Translations under genes and position numbers: made by a program
The notes under the pieces: generated by a model
The model's input: only the letters and a program-made list of their open reading frames with translations
Databases searched by the model: none
What the model was told of the DNA's origin: nothing
Origin: Sphingobacterium athyrii
Lineage (GTDB): Bacteria; Bacteroidota; Bacteroidia; Sphingobacteriales; Sphingobacteriaceae
Direction: 5' to 3'
Assembly: GCF_003071065.1 (NCBI RefSeq)
Contig: NZ_QCXX01000012.1
Coordinates: forward strand, 1-64,000
DNA: 64,000 bases
Part shown: positions 24,215-34,020 of the stretch, piece by piece
How the letters are laid out: every line of letters begins with the position of its first letter
Position numbering within the stretch: the stretch's first letter is position 1

Positions 24215-27200
24215 ATGCAAAAACGAAAAGAAAAACTGTTTCTTTTCCTATTGCTCTTTACCTTACCAATGCTGTCTTTTGCTCAAAAGCAGCTTACCGG
24301 TATTGTGAAAGATGCGTCAAATGGAGAGAAAATTGAAGGTGTTACCATCCTCAAAAACAAAGTTCCGGTAACAAAATCCAATACGAATGGAGAGTTTCAA
24401 CTTTCTGGTATTGTGGGCGACAGCCTAGTCTTTAAGTTTGTTGGAAAGAAAGATGAAACTCGTGTCATCGGTCCACAGAACATTATCGAAGTATTAATGT
24501 ATGATGATGGAAAGAGTCTTGATGAAGTCACCGTCGTCGCCTTCGGAACACAGAAGAAAGCAACGGTAGTCGGTGCCATTACAACGGTGAAAGCCTCGGA
24601 TTTAAAAATTCCGGCAACCAACCTCACCAGTGCCTTCGCAGGGCGCATACCCGGTGTGATTTCCTTTCAGAATTCAGGCGAACCGGGCGCAGATAATGCC
24701 CAGTTCTTTGTCCGTGGGGTAACAACTTTCGGCTATCAGGCTTCTCCCTTGATACTGATTGACGGCTTTGAATCGACTACAGACAATCTCGCCCGAATGC
24801 AGCCAGATGATATAGAAAGCTTTTCAATATTAAAAGACGCCTCAGCAACCGTACTCTATGGAGCCCGTGGCGCTAATGGTATTATCATGGTCACCACCAA
24901 AGCGGGAAGAGAAGGTCCTGTAGGATTGAATGCCCGTGTAGATGTCAATACCGCATCACCTACCCGAATGATTAAAATGGTTGATGGTATTGAATACATG
25001 AAACTCTATAATGAGGCGCGCATGACCCGAGATCCCATTCTTGGTCCTTATTACTCTCAGCAGAAAATACAGTCGACAATAGATAATGAAAATCCCATGA
25101 TCTTCCCTAACATCGACTGGTACAACACCCTACTCAAAAACTATACTGTCAATACAAAGGCCAATGTCAATCTTAGCGGTGGTGGACAAGTGGCCACATA
25201 TTATGTATCAGGTGGTTTTGATAAGGAGTCTGGATTGCTTAAAGTAGATGATCGAAATAATTTCAATAACAACATCAATATCAACCGTTTTTTCATCCGG
25301 TCAAATGTGATCTTCAAATTGACAAAAACCACCACCTTAGATACTCGGATCCAAGGTCGGTTTGAACGTTATAACGGTCCTTTCAGATCGGCAAGCGATA
25401 TCTTCCGGATGGTAATGAACAGTAATCCCGTTGATTTTCCGGCGGTGTTTTCTCCTGATGCCAAAAACGAATTTACTCAACACACGTTATTTGGAAATAC
25501 TTTTGTAACAGGATCACTCAAAAACAATCCCTATGCGGAAATGGTAAGGGGCTATGAGGACCGTAATGAAAATACCATCACGGCGCAGGCTACGCTGATG
25601 CAGGACCTGGCATTTTTGACTCCAGGTCTAAAACTCCAAGGTCGAGCTTCGGTAACAACATGGAGCAAATATGCCGGCACCAGAAGCTATGATCCTTTTT
25701 ATTACGATCTGGAAAATTACAACCAGATTACTGGCGAATACAGTCTCTATGCACTCAACCCCACAACAGGTCGAGCTACGTTGGGCGATGTCGATCCCAA
25801 AAGGGATGCCAGCTCCAATTATTATTTCGAAGCCCGGCTTAACTGGAACCGTAGTTTTGGTCATCACAACTTAGGCGCCATGACCGTAGGTATGATTGAG
25901 GAAAAATTACTAACATCCGGCAATAGCAACTCCATTTACGAAACCTTACCCGAACGTAATATGGGGAACTCAGGGCGTCTGACCTATGATTTCGACAATA
26001 AATACTTCGCGGAATTTGCTTATGGTTTAAATGGTTCGGAAAAATTCATGGGGCAAAAACGTTTCGGTTTCTTCCCTTCTTTGGGTGGAGGCTGGATGGT
26101 CTCGAGCGAACACTTTTTTGAATCACTTAAATCTGTCGTCAGTACATTAAAACTACGTGGTACCTGGGGACGTGTCGGAAACGACGCCATTGCCGAGCGG
26201 AAAGATCGTTTCTTTTACCTATCGGATATTTCAAGGGGTGGTAATGCCATGTATCGTTGGGGAACCGATTTTATGAATGCTTATAATGGATTTAATGTAA
26301 ACCGCTACGCTAATCCAGATATCACCTGGGAAGAGTCTGAAAAATGGAATGTTGGTATAGAAGCCAATTTCTTTAATGAGTCACTCAAATTGCAAGGTGA
26401 CTTTTTTAAAGATGTACGGAGCAAAATTTACATGCGACGGGAAAACTTCCCTGCATCTGCCGGTTTGGAGGCGGCAATCAGTGGTAATGTGGGTAAAGTC
26501 AGTTCGCAGGGATTTGATGGTTCGCTGACCTATCAAAAATTCTTCGGATCGGATCTCTGGCTTTCGGCCCGGGCCAATTTCACCTATGCAACCAACAAAT
26601 ATCTTGCACTGGACGAGAAAAATTATGCAGATTCCTATCTAAAGAAACTAGGACACAATTTGAGGCAAGAATGGGGGCTACTTGCCGAGAGACTATTTGT
26701 CGATCAGTATGAAATAGATAATTCACCCAAACAGGATTTCGGTGAATACATGGCAGGTGATATCAAATACAAGGATATCAATGGTGACGGAATTATCAAT
26801 GATAACGACAGGATCCCAATGGGATACCCTACTGTTCCGGAGATCCAATACGGTTTCGGTATGTCTGCGGGTTATAAAGCTTTTGATTTTTCCTTTTTCT
26901 TTCAGGGGAATAAAAATGTCTCTTTCTTTATTAACTCCACGGCTGAATCCAACCCAAGTACCGGATCTTATGGAATAGCTCCGTTTGCTTTCCGTAGAAA
27001 TGCATTGGCTATTATCGCCGAAGACTACTGGAGCGAAACTAGCCCAAATACCCATGCATTCTGGCCTCGTTTGTCTACTGATCCCATTAATAATAATACA
27101 CAACAATCTTCCTGGTGGCTGCGCGATGGTTCCTTTATCCGTCTCAAATCGCTTGAAATCGGTTATAGCCCGCGAAATTTAGAACGCTTTGGCTTTGGCA

Positions 27201-27340
27201 AAGGCAGCCGGATCTATATCAGTGGCGAAAATCTGGCTGTATTCAGCCCATTCAAACTCTGGGATCCGGAATCGGGACGAAATGGACTCGGCTATCCGCC
27301 AAACCGACGGTTTAATGTTGGTATTCAATTATCATTTTAA
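24215..27340 (+). CDS. SusC/RagA-family TonB-dependent transporter (second locus)
   Basis: A 1041-residue SusC-type importer: signal peptide (to SFAQ, 21-24), carboxypeptidase-regulatory-like domain (TGIVKDASNGEKIEGVTI), TonB-box region (DEVTVVAFGTQKKATVVGAI), plug with SPLILIDGFEST and TVLYGARGANGIIMVTTKAG, then a barrel ending RRFNVGIQLSF. The barrel includes a calcium-binding-like DINGDGIINDNDRIPMG segment common in this family. It opens a four-gene plus-strand operon; the SusD-like gene starts 18 bp after its stop. Confidence 0.96.
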   Translation: MQKRKEKLFLFLLLFTLPMLSFAQKQLTGIVKDASNGEKIEGVTILKNKVPVTKSNTNGEFQLSGIVGDSLVFKFVGKKDETRVIGPQNIIEVLMYDDGKSLDEVTVVAFGTQKKATVVGAITTVKASDLKIPATNLTSAFAGRIPGVISFQNSGEPGADNAQFFVRGVTTFGYQASPLILIDGFESTTDNLARMQPDDIESFSILKDASATVLYGARGANGIIMVTTKAGREGPVGLNARVDVNTASPTRMIKMVDGIEYMKLYNEARMTRDPILGPYYSQQKIQSTIDNENPMIFPNIDWYNTLLKNYTVNTKANVNLSGGGQVATYYVSGGFDKESGLLKVDDRNNFNNNININRFFIRSNVIFKLTKTTTLDTRIQGRFERYNGPFRSASDIFRMVMNSNPVDFPAVFSPDAKNEFTQHTLFGNTFVTGSLKNNPYAEMVRGYEDRNENTITAQATLMQDLAFLTPGLKLQGRASVTTWSKYAGTRSYDPFYYDLENYNQITGEYSLYALNPTTGRATLGDVDPKRDASSNYYFEARLNWNRSFGHHNLGAMTVGMIEEKLLTSGNSNSIYETLPERNMGNSGRLTYDFDNKYFAEFAYGLNGSEKFMGQKRFGFFPSLGGGWMVSSEHFFESLKSVVSTLKLRGTWGRVGNDAIAERKDRFFYLSDISRGGNAMYRWGTDFMNAYNGFNVNRYANPDITWEESEKWNVGIEANFFNESLKLQGDFFKDVRSKIYMRRENFPASAGLEAAISGNVGKVSSQGFDGSLTYQKFFGSDLWLSARANFTYATNKYLALDEKNYADSYLKKLGHNLRQEWGLLAERLFVDQYEIDNSPKQDFGEYMAGDIKYKDINGDGIINDNDRIPMGYPTVPEIQYGFGMSAGYKAFDFSFFFQGNKNVSFFINSTAESNPSTGSYGIAPFAFRRNALAIIAEDYWSETSPNTHAFWPRLSTDPINNNTQQSSWWLRDGSFIRLKSLEIGYSPRNLERFGFGKGSRIYISGENLAVFSPFKLWDPESGRNGLGYPPNRRFNVGIQLSF

Positions 27341-27358
27341 CGCATAACGGACTTACAC

Positions 27359-29314
27359 ATGAAAACAATAAAATATATCGCAATTGCAACAGCATTCTTT
27401 TTGGGGTCTTGCTCCAAGTACCTCGATGTGGTACCTGACAATACCCTAAAATTAGAAGATATATTCAACATCAAAGTTGAAGCATACAACGCACTGGCAA
27501 AAGTATACAGCTACCTGCCCAATGATGATCAGACACATGTCACGTCCTGGTCGCTGGGAGACGAATGGCTTGGCCGGCTAGATCTAAATACGAATACAGG
27601 CAACCTACGGGCAATCCGTATTATGCGGGGATTACAATCACAGACCTCACCTCAATTGGGTCTTTGGTCTGGTACTGAAGGTGGCAAACCGCTCTATCAG
27701 GGCATACGCCAATGTGAGGTCTTTCTGGCAAATATTGACAAAGTTCGTGATATGACCGAAGGGGAGAAAGCGGAATGGAAGGCCCAAGTCAAATTTCTGA
27801 AGGGCTATTTTGCTTTTTTACTGATTCAGCGCTATGGACCTATTGTCCTACCTACCGGCCTAGCATCACCTACATCCACACCAGAGGAATTGTTTTTGAG
27901 TCGTTCCAAAGTGGAAGACTGCTTTAATTATGTACTCAACTTAATGAATGAGGCTATTCCGAATCTGACCGAACGTGTATCGTCCAACAACCTTGGACAG
28001 ATCGACCAAGTGGCAGCCAAAGCAATCAAAGCTAGGGTGCTTGTGTTCAGAGCAAGTCCATTTTTCAATGGTAACCGCGAATACTTTGGTGATTTTATGG
28101 ACAGTGATGGCCAGCCTTTTTTTCCACAAGCCGAAGATAAAGAGAAATGGAAAGCAGCTATTGATGCGCTTAACGAATCGATTACGTTGTGCGAAGCAAA
28201 TGGACTGGGACTCTATCATTTTGCCAAGGAGCCTTTTATTTACGACCGTCCCGCGTTCACGGCCAATCCCGAAAGAATGCAAACATTGTATGACCTACGC
28301 ATGCTTATTGTAGATCCATGGAATAAAGAACTAGTTTGGGGAAATTCAAACCTCAATTACTATGACCAAGGTGAATTGGCTCATTCCTCCAATATCCGCT
28401 TGCCTGAAGGCTATGGTGATGGGGTCGTGAACGAACCCTCTTATTCTTGGCAATGGATGGGTGCCACCTATCAAATGGCTGAACGTTACTACACCGAAAA
28501 TGGATTACCCATTGATGAGGATCTGACCTATGATTTCAGCAACAAATATGAAATCATAAAGACACCAGCATCCAGTGAAAGCAGCTATACGCAATGGAAC
28601 GGCTATATGCAGCCCAATACCGAAACCATCAAATTATATATGAACAGAGAACCTCGGTTTTACGCCAACTTAGGCATTACAGCTGGCTATTGGCGGTCAC
28701 ATACCGTCCGCATAAATACCATGTTTTATGGAAATTCACATGGCGGCTACAATTCATCGCAGCATACCACTGATTTTTTTGCCACTGGTATTGGCACACA
28801 AAAAATGGTGCACCCAGAGTCACAGTCCGGTGCTTGGCAGCGTACGATTAAATTCCCCTATCCCATTATCCGAATGGCAGACCTGTATCTGATGAAAGCG
28901 GAAGCGCTAAATGAATATTCAGGCCCCTCACAGGAGGTATATACGCTCTTGGATCGTATTCGCGAGCGCGCTGGAATCCCCTCTGTGGAAAAAGCCTGGT
29001 CTGATGCATCACTCGCCAAGACTGTCAACAAACATCGCTCGAAAGAGGGACTTCGGGACATTATTCTGCAGGAGCGCAGTATTGAGTTTGCATTTGAAGG
29101 CATCCATTTCTGGGACATGATGCGCCACAAACGGGCAACATCCGCATTCTCAATGCCAATATGGGGATGGAACCATACAGGTACCTCGGGAACCTCGTTC
29201 TTTGTCCTTGATGTAAAACAGGAAAGACGATTCACCATTCGGGACTGCCTATGGCCGATTGATCTCAACGAGATGAATACAAATGGTAAACTTATTCAAA
29301 ATCCGGGCTGGTAA
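27359..29314 (+). CDS. SusD/RagB-family lipoprotein (second locus)
   Basis: A 651-residue outer-membrane lipoprotein with lipidated Cys18 (FLGSC) and the standard opening SKYLDVVPDNTLKLEDIF. The helical core includes WKAQVKFLKGYFAFLLIQRYGPIVLP; the C-terminal RagB region includes IRMADLYLMKAEALNEYSGP and ILQERSIEFAFEGIHFWDMMRHK, ending IQNPGW. It is longer than many SusD proteins (about 500-550) but collinear with a known large subgroup. It partners the SusC just upstream. Confidence 0.95.
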   Translation: MKTIKYIAIATAFFLGSCSKYLDVVPDNTLKLEDIFNIKVEAYNALAKVYSYLPNDDQTHVTSWSLGDEWLGRLDLNTNTGNLRAIRIMRGLQSQTSPQLGLWSGTEGGKPLYQGIRQCEVFLANIDKVRDMTEGEKAEWKAQVKFLKGYFAFLLIQRYGPIVLPTGLASPTSTPEELFLSRSKVEDCFNYVLNLMNEAIPNLTERVSSNNLGQIDQVAAKAIKARVLVFRASPFFNGNREYFGDFMDSDGQPFFPQAEDKEKWKAAIDALNESITLCEANGLGLYHFAKEPFIYDRPAFTANPERMQTLYDLRMLIVDPWNKELVWGNSNLNYYDQGELAHSSNIRLPEGYGDGVVNEPSYSWQWMGATYQMAERYYTENGLPIDEDLTYDFSNKYEIIKTPASSESSYTQWNGYMQPNTETIKLYMNREPRFYANLGITAGYWRSHTVRINTMFYGNSHGGYNSSQHTTDFFATGIGTQKMVHPESQSGAWQRTIKFPYPIIRMADLYLMKAEALNEYSGPSQEVYTLLDRIRERAGIPSVEKAWSDASLAKTVNKHRSKEGLRDIILQERSIEFAFEGIHFWDMMRHKRATSAFSMPIWGWNHTGTSGTSFFVLDVKQERRFTIRDCLWPIDLNEMNTNGKLIQNPGW

Positions 29315-29351
29315 TGCTAAATTTTTATTGTAACAATTAATTAAGACAAAC

Positions 29352-30623
29352 ATGATCAAATTAAATCTCCCATATATCGCATTCAGTTTCCTTTTGCTTT
29401 TCTTTGCCTGTAAAGAGACTGAACGATTTTCTCCGGCTGCGGACGATGGTACGCCGCCCGGAAAGATAGAACTGCGCAAGTATACCCCTTTATACGGTGG
29501 AGCACGCTTTTTTTATAATATACCAAAAGATGAAGATCTCATCAGCATCGAAGCCGTTTATACCAACCCCAAAGGGAAGTCTTTCACCTTTTCGGCATCT
29601 TATTTTGTGGATTCCCTGGATGTGTATGGGCTGCCCAGCACCGATGAATACACCATAAAACTGTATGCCGTAGACCGTACCGGTAACAGGTCAGAACCGC
29701 TGGATGTAAAAGTACAGTCGCTGGAACCTGCATTTACCCGGGTGGCCAGTTCCATACAGGTAAAACCAGGCTTCAGTTCCTTCTTCCTGGACTGGGAAAA
29801 TGAGCTCAAACAGGATGTCAATGTTTATGTCGACTTTACTTTTAATCAAAATGGTACGCCTCGCAGTCTGACCTCGGTCTTTTCGTCCAATCTACCGACC
29901 GACCGCAGGTTTATCAACGACCTGGTGCTCCCGTCGACAGAAAAAGTAAGTGTGAAAGTTCGTGTCGAAGACAGCTATGGAAATACCACGGCAACAATAG
30001 ACAAAGGGAATATATCCCTCCTCGAAGATACGAAAATACCGAAAAAAGACTGGGTATTACCTAAAACGGCTGATCTCATTGGTGGTGTCCCGATGGCATT
30101 CGGTGACGGGTTGGAAGGGCGCTCACGCTATGTGATAGACGATATCATAGACCGTGGTGACAACCTCAACTTCATGCATACGCACGGACGGGGACGAACC
30201 GGAAAAACGGCTGATGGCAATATGCCGTGGAACTTTATCATCGACCTGGGTGCCCATTATGAACTGAGCCGCATTATTACCGTACAACGGCATTCTGGAG
30301 GATTAGCCAATATCTCCAGAGGTCAGTATTATCGGAGCGAAAATGTCGGAAGATACAAAATGTATATCTGGGACGACGCTAGACAGGATTGGGAGCTGGT
30401 ATCGGAGCACTTCATTCCTGTGCCGTTCGGGCTCAGCGAACTAGAATATGTGAAAAAAGGCGAAGCCGGTGACATGGCCTATATGTATCCCGACAATCCA
30501 AAGTATACAAAGAAGACAAGATGGTTCAGGTATGAAGCAGTAAAGGGTTTTACATCTGACTATACCTTAGATGATGCGAACTGTCTTTCCGAAATCACGC
30601 TCTACGGACGCAAAAGCAATTAA
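29352..30623 (+). CDS. DUF4959 / DUF5000 (F5/8 type C-like) lipoprotein
   Basis: A 423-residue lipoprotein (Cys20 in LLFFAC). The N-terminal DUF4959 region (PPGKIELRKYTPLYGGARFFYNIP) and a DUF5126-like middle domain are Ig-like; the C-terminal DUF5000 region resembles a discoidin (F5/8 type C) carbohydrate-binding domain, with WNFIIDLGAHYELSRIITVQR and ENVGRYKMYIWDD. Such proteins are surface glycan-binding partners of SusCD pairs. The gene follows susD by 37 bp and precedes the DUF4998 gene by 24 bp. Confidence 0.8.
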   Translation: MIKLNLPYIAFSFLLLFFACKETERFSPAADDGTPPGKIELRKYTPLYGGARFFYNIPKDEDLISIEAVYTNPKGKSFTFSASYFVDSLDVYGLPSTDEYTIKLYAVDRTGNRSEPLDVKVQSLEPAFTRVASSIQVKPGFSSFFLDWENELKQDVNVYVDFTFNQNGTPRSLTSVFSSNLPTDRRFINDLVLPSTEKVSVKVRVEDSYGNTTATIDKGNISLLEDTKIPKKDWVLPKTADLIGGVPMAFGDGLEGRSRYVIDDIIDRGDNLNFMHTHGRGRTGKTADGNMPWNFIIDLGAHYELSRIITVQRHSGGLANISRGQYYRSENVGRYKMYIWDDARQDWELVSEHFIPVPFGLSELEYVKKGEAGDMAYMYPDNPKYTKKTRWFRYEAVKGFTSDYTLDDANCLSEITLYGRKSN

Positions 30624-30647
30624 ATAGGAACAATAAAGACATAAAGT

Positions 30648-32324
30648 ATGAAAACAAAAAATAAGTTCAGAAAAATAGCTGGGTTTTTAGTTGTCTTGAC
30701 GTTAATGGCTTTTAGCTTTTCCTGCAAGAAAATGTACGATAATATAAAACCCTACGCGGAGGAAACTGTGTATCCGCAACGCTACGATACCATCACTGCC
30801 AAAATCGGCTATGAACGGGTCGAAATTGATCTGATAAAGGCAGGACGGATTCCCTCGAATCAGATCCGGATGGGAAAATCCAAAAAAACGATTGTTGAAT
30901 ATGACAATCAGAAAATCATCATTGATTCATTGGTTTCCTGGTTAAATATCAAAGAACTCAAGCAGTCTAAATTATACCGTTTCAAAGTCTATACCATAGA
31001 CGAATTTGAGAATAAGTCGGTGCCACAGCAAATTGCTGTGATTCCATTTACCGAAAGTGATATAAAAAACCTGGTCATCGCCTCACCGCGGATTATGACC
31101 TCGCCAAATGCGATAGTCATCGACTGGACAAGTTCGCTGTCATCAATCTTATTGACTTATAAAAGCCTTTCTTTTGAATACAAAGATAAAACCGGAAAAG
31201 TAATTACAGGAACCCGAGGGGCCTCACCGCGTATATTTGCGGCAAACCTCAATCCCGGATCAACGGTGTCGATGAAACTATCCTATAATGTGATTCCGAA
31301 AGTCGGCGGACAGGAAATAGTAGACTCCATCACCTATACTCAGACGCTCGATATTACCTTGCCTACCGGAGAGACGACCTTCAATCCAACAGAAAGGGAT
31401 GTCCTGGTCACAAACGGAATCACAACCTTCAATGCGAATGTTGCGGCGGCGGTTAAGAAATTGACTTTTCCAATCCACACCAATAGCTTACAGGATTTAT
31501 TCTATTTTTCCAATGTAACAGAATTGGACCTGACCGGTGGTGACTTATTTAATGTTAAAACGCTTGACTACAACAGAAATGGCGTGGTCAAAACGATAGG
31601 CGGTGGCAAGTTTCAGCCATTCATACGCCACGTATCTGCGATATCAGATGCTAATGCCCAAGCGATGTTGGATCTCCTGGACCTAGGGACAATCAAAAAA
31701 ATTAAATATATCCCCAATTCGTTAGGAATAGATGAGCTACTGAAACGCTATGATGGCAAAAACATTGTCGAATGGGTGACACCTCCGGATGAAAGTTTGA
31801 TTCCGATGAATTTCTTCCTAGACGGAAAGATTCAGGACAATAACTGGGCAACGGATATTGTCAATCCGGCGGTGGACGCTCCTGCAGGAACAGATATTGT
31901 GAATCCGATGAAAATAACACTAAAGGCCGCGAGTTCTTCTTTTGTATTTACGCTTCCTAAGGAATATCGGTTTAATATCGCTACCTATAAGTATCTCAAA
32001 TTTAAGGTCTATGCACCCGACAAATCTAAGTTTACAGGTAATTACAGCGCTTTTCAAAAATTGTGGCCAAGATTTATGAACTACATGTGGGCTTTTTCCG
32101 GTGAAAGTACTTTTGGTCAGGAATACTGGGATATGGACAGAAATGCCAACCAAATTCTGGATGGCGACCTAACAAAATGGAAGGATATAACCATTGATCT
32201 GTCTTCGGCAAAAGACAAACACAACAGGGTCATCGTGATTAACATTGGTGGTGAACCCGGAGGGACATTCAGTCCACCGGCAGATATCGTTTATTACTTT
32301 TCTAATTTTAGGTTTTCAAAATAA
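30648..32324 (+). CDS. DUF4998-family lipoprotein
   Basis: A 558-residue lipoprotein (Cys26 in AFSFSC). Residues about 45-165 match DUF4998 (ERVEIDLIKAGRIPSNQIRMGKSK broken here by family-typical GR/KAKKT-like signature; then TIDEFENKSVPQQIAVIPF). The C-terminal 190 residues have a beta-sandwich look (FVFTLPKEYRFNIATYKYLK; WKDITIDLSSAK) and may bind carbohydrate. It is the last gene of the SusC-SusD-DUF4959-DUF4998 operon and probably a surface accessory protein. No catalytic motif is seen. Confidence 0.75.
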   Translation: MKTKNKFRKIAGFLVVLTLMAFSFSCKKMYDNIKPYAEETVYPQRYDTITAKIGYERVEIDLIKAGRIPSNQIRMGKSKKTIVEYDNQKIIIDSLVSWLNIKELKQSKLYRFKVYTIDEFENKSVPQQIAVIPFTESDIKNLVIASPRIMTSPNAIVIDWTSSLSSILLTYKSLSFEYKDKTGKVITGTRGASPRIFAANLNPGSTVSMKLSYNVIPKVGGQEIVDSITYTQTLDITLPTGETTFNPTERDVLVTNGITTFNANVAAAVKKLTFPIHTNSLQDLFYFSNVTELDLTGGDLFNVKTLDYNRNGVVKTIGGGKFQPFIRHVSAISDANAQAMLDLLDLGTIKKIKYIPNSLGIDELLKRYDGKNIVEWVTPPDESLIPMNFFLDGKIQDNNWATDIVNPAVDAPAGTDIVNPMKITLKAASSSFVFTLPKEYRFNIATYKYLKFKVYAPDKSKFTGNYSAFQKLWPRFMNYMWAFSGESTFGQEYWDMDRNANQILDGDLTKWKDITIDLSSAKDKHNRVIVINIGGEPGGTFSPPADIVYYFSNFRFSK

Positions 32325-32405
32325 CCCAAAGAAATGGTCTCTCAAAAAAGGTTTAGTGTCGAATAACCAAAAATAAACGATAAGAGGGATTCTAAAAAAA
32401 TGAAT

Positions 32406-32446
32406 AAAAACGGGAGTGTCCAAAAAGATTGGACACTCCCGTTTTT
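32406..32446. terminator. Bidirectional terminator
   Basis: An 18-bp perfect stem (32406-32423 with 32429-32446) around AAAGA; T-run on the plus strand and A-run at its left for the minus strand. It separates the convergent second SusCD operon and the M48 protease gene. Confidence 0.8.
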
Positions 32447-32497
32447 TATTATTCGATATCAAGCGTATAGACTATGCTTGTAATCTTAGTTACATCT

Positions 32498-33310
32498 CTA
32501 CTTTTTGTAATACCGCATTGCATTTGGAATCTGTTTTTCAATATCCGCAATACGACGGGCATCACTCGGGTGGGTGCTCAAAAATTCAGGTTGCCCTTTT
32601 TGACTGCCCGATGCCATACGCTTCCAAAATCCAATGGCTTCATTCGGATCGTAACCGGCCAATGCCATAATAATCAGACCTGCTTGATCGGCAGAAGACT
32701 CATCACTTCGTGAGAATTTCAACTGTGCCAAGCTGCCACCCAAGCCATATAGGTTGTTAAAAATACCTAGTGAACTGCTACCCGTCATCCCCGCTGCTGA
32801 TCCCAAGATCTGACCGCCCATTTGTAAAGCCATCTGGTTGGATGCCTGAGCCACGGAATGCTCTTCAATCGCATGGGCAATTTCATGCCCCATGACTGTC
32901 GCCATACCTGCTTCCGTACGCGTTACCTGTAATATTCCTGTATAAACGGCAACTTTACCGCCCGGCATACACCAAGCATTCACATCGTCGCTCTTCACCA
33001 AGTTAAATTCCCAGTTGAAATTATATTTATTGGCTATACCCTTGCTTTGCAGATATTGGTTGACCGCTGTTGCCAATCGGTTACCCACACGTTTCACCAT
33101 CGCCGCATCGGCTGTACCGGTAATCACCTTTGCACTATTTTTCGATAAAAAATCTTTATAAGCTAATGCTGCCTGCTGATTCACCTGGTCAGCACTGACC
33201 AATTTCAAATATTTCTTTCCAGTAACCGCTGAAGTTGCACAACCTGACATCCCCGATGCTAGCGCAACACAGGCCAAAACCATAGCCGAATACTTAAATA
33301 TGCCTTTCAT
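32498..33310 (-). CDS. M48-family zinc metalloprotease lipoprotein
   Basis: A 270-residue lipoprotein (Cys24 in GMSGC) of the M48 peptidase family, related to LoiP/YcaL and BepA catalytic domains. The zinc motif HEIAH is at 142-146, with the third ligand expected in DESSADQAGL near residue 205. It probably degrades misfolded outer-membrane or periplasmic proteins. It is the last gene of the DUF4783-nadC-plsY-M48 cluster, 43 bp after plsY. Confidence 0.9.
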   Translation of the reverse strand: MKGIFKYSAMVLACVALASGMSGCATSAVTGKKYLKLVSADQVNQQAALAYKDFLSKNSAKVITGTADAAMVKRVGNRLATAVNQYLQSKGIANKYNFNWEFNLVKSDDVNAWCMPGGKVAVYTGILQVTRTEAGMATVMGHEIAHAIEEHSVAQASNQMALQMGGQILGSAAGMTGSSSLGIFNNLYGLGGSLAQLKFSRSDESSADQAGLIIMALAGYDPNEAIGFWKRMASGSQKGQPEFLSTHPSDARRIADIEKQIPNAMRYYKK

Positions 33311-33353
33311 AATATTCTATTAAAATCCGTTTTACAGGATACAATTATTGTGC

Positions 33354-34004
33354 CTATTCTTTTTCTTTCGATTTTTTCTTGAACAGATAAATCTTGGATT
33401 CATGTCCCTTTAGCAGACGCTCAATATTCTTTTGATGGGTAATTAACAAGAGTATACAGATCGCGATACCATAAAGTAATACTGAAGGAATCGTGGTCTT
33501 AAAAATAAATGCCAAACTAAACGGAAAGGCAAATCCGGCAGATATCGAACTTAAAGACACATAATGGGTGGTCAATAGGATAATGATAAATACGGACACA
33601 CAGACCAAAGCCGCAGGTGTATGTATTGCAAGGATCATCCCGCACAATGTTGCCACCCCTTTTCCTCCCCGAAAGCCTGCAAACACTGGAAATAGGTGCC
33701 CGATCACAGCAATCACCCCCAGTGCCAACTGAAAATTAACGAACTGAACATCACTGGTATTCTGCCCCAGCTCAATCAGGTAAGCAAGATTTGTCGCCGT
33801 CCACCCCTTAAATATATCCACAAACATCACGATGGAACCTGCACGCGGCCCTAATACGCGAAAGGTGTTAGTCGCTCCAGCATTACCACTCCCATACTCA
33901 CGCACATCTACGCCATAAAATGCCTGACCCAACCAAACTGCTGTAGGTATAGAACCAAACAAATAAGCTAGTAATACTGCAATTACTAAATAAATCGATA
34001 TCAT
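33354..34004 (-). CDS. plsY: Glycerol-3-phosphate acyltransferase PlsY
   Basis: A 216-residue inner-membrane enzyme that moves an acyl group from acyl-phosphate to glycerol-3-phosphate, the first step of phospholipid synthesis. Conserved motifs are present: LFGSIPTAVWLG, EYGSGNAGATNTFRVLG and the FRGGKGVAT loop, all known active-site segments. About five transmembrane helices are predicted. It lies 16 bp after nadC. A short Lys-rich C-terminal tail is unremarkable. Confidence 0.95.
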   Translation of the reverse strand: MISIYLVIAVLLAYLFGSIPTAVWLGQAFYGVDVREYGSGNAGATNTFRVLGPRAGSIVMFVDIFKGWTATNLAYLIELGQNTSDVQFVNFQLALGVIAVIGHLFPVFAGFRGGKGVATLCGMILAIHTPAALVCVSVFIIILLTTHYVSLSSISAGFAFPFSLAFIFKTTIPSVLLYGIAICILLLITHQKNIERLLKGHESKIYLFKKKSKEKE

Positions 34005-34020
34005 TAAATTAAATCAGTTC

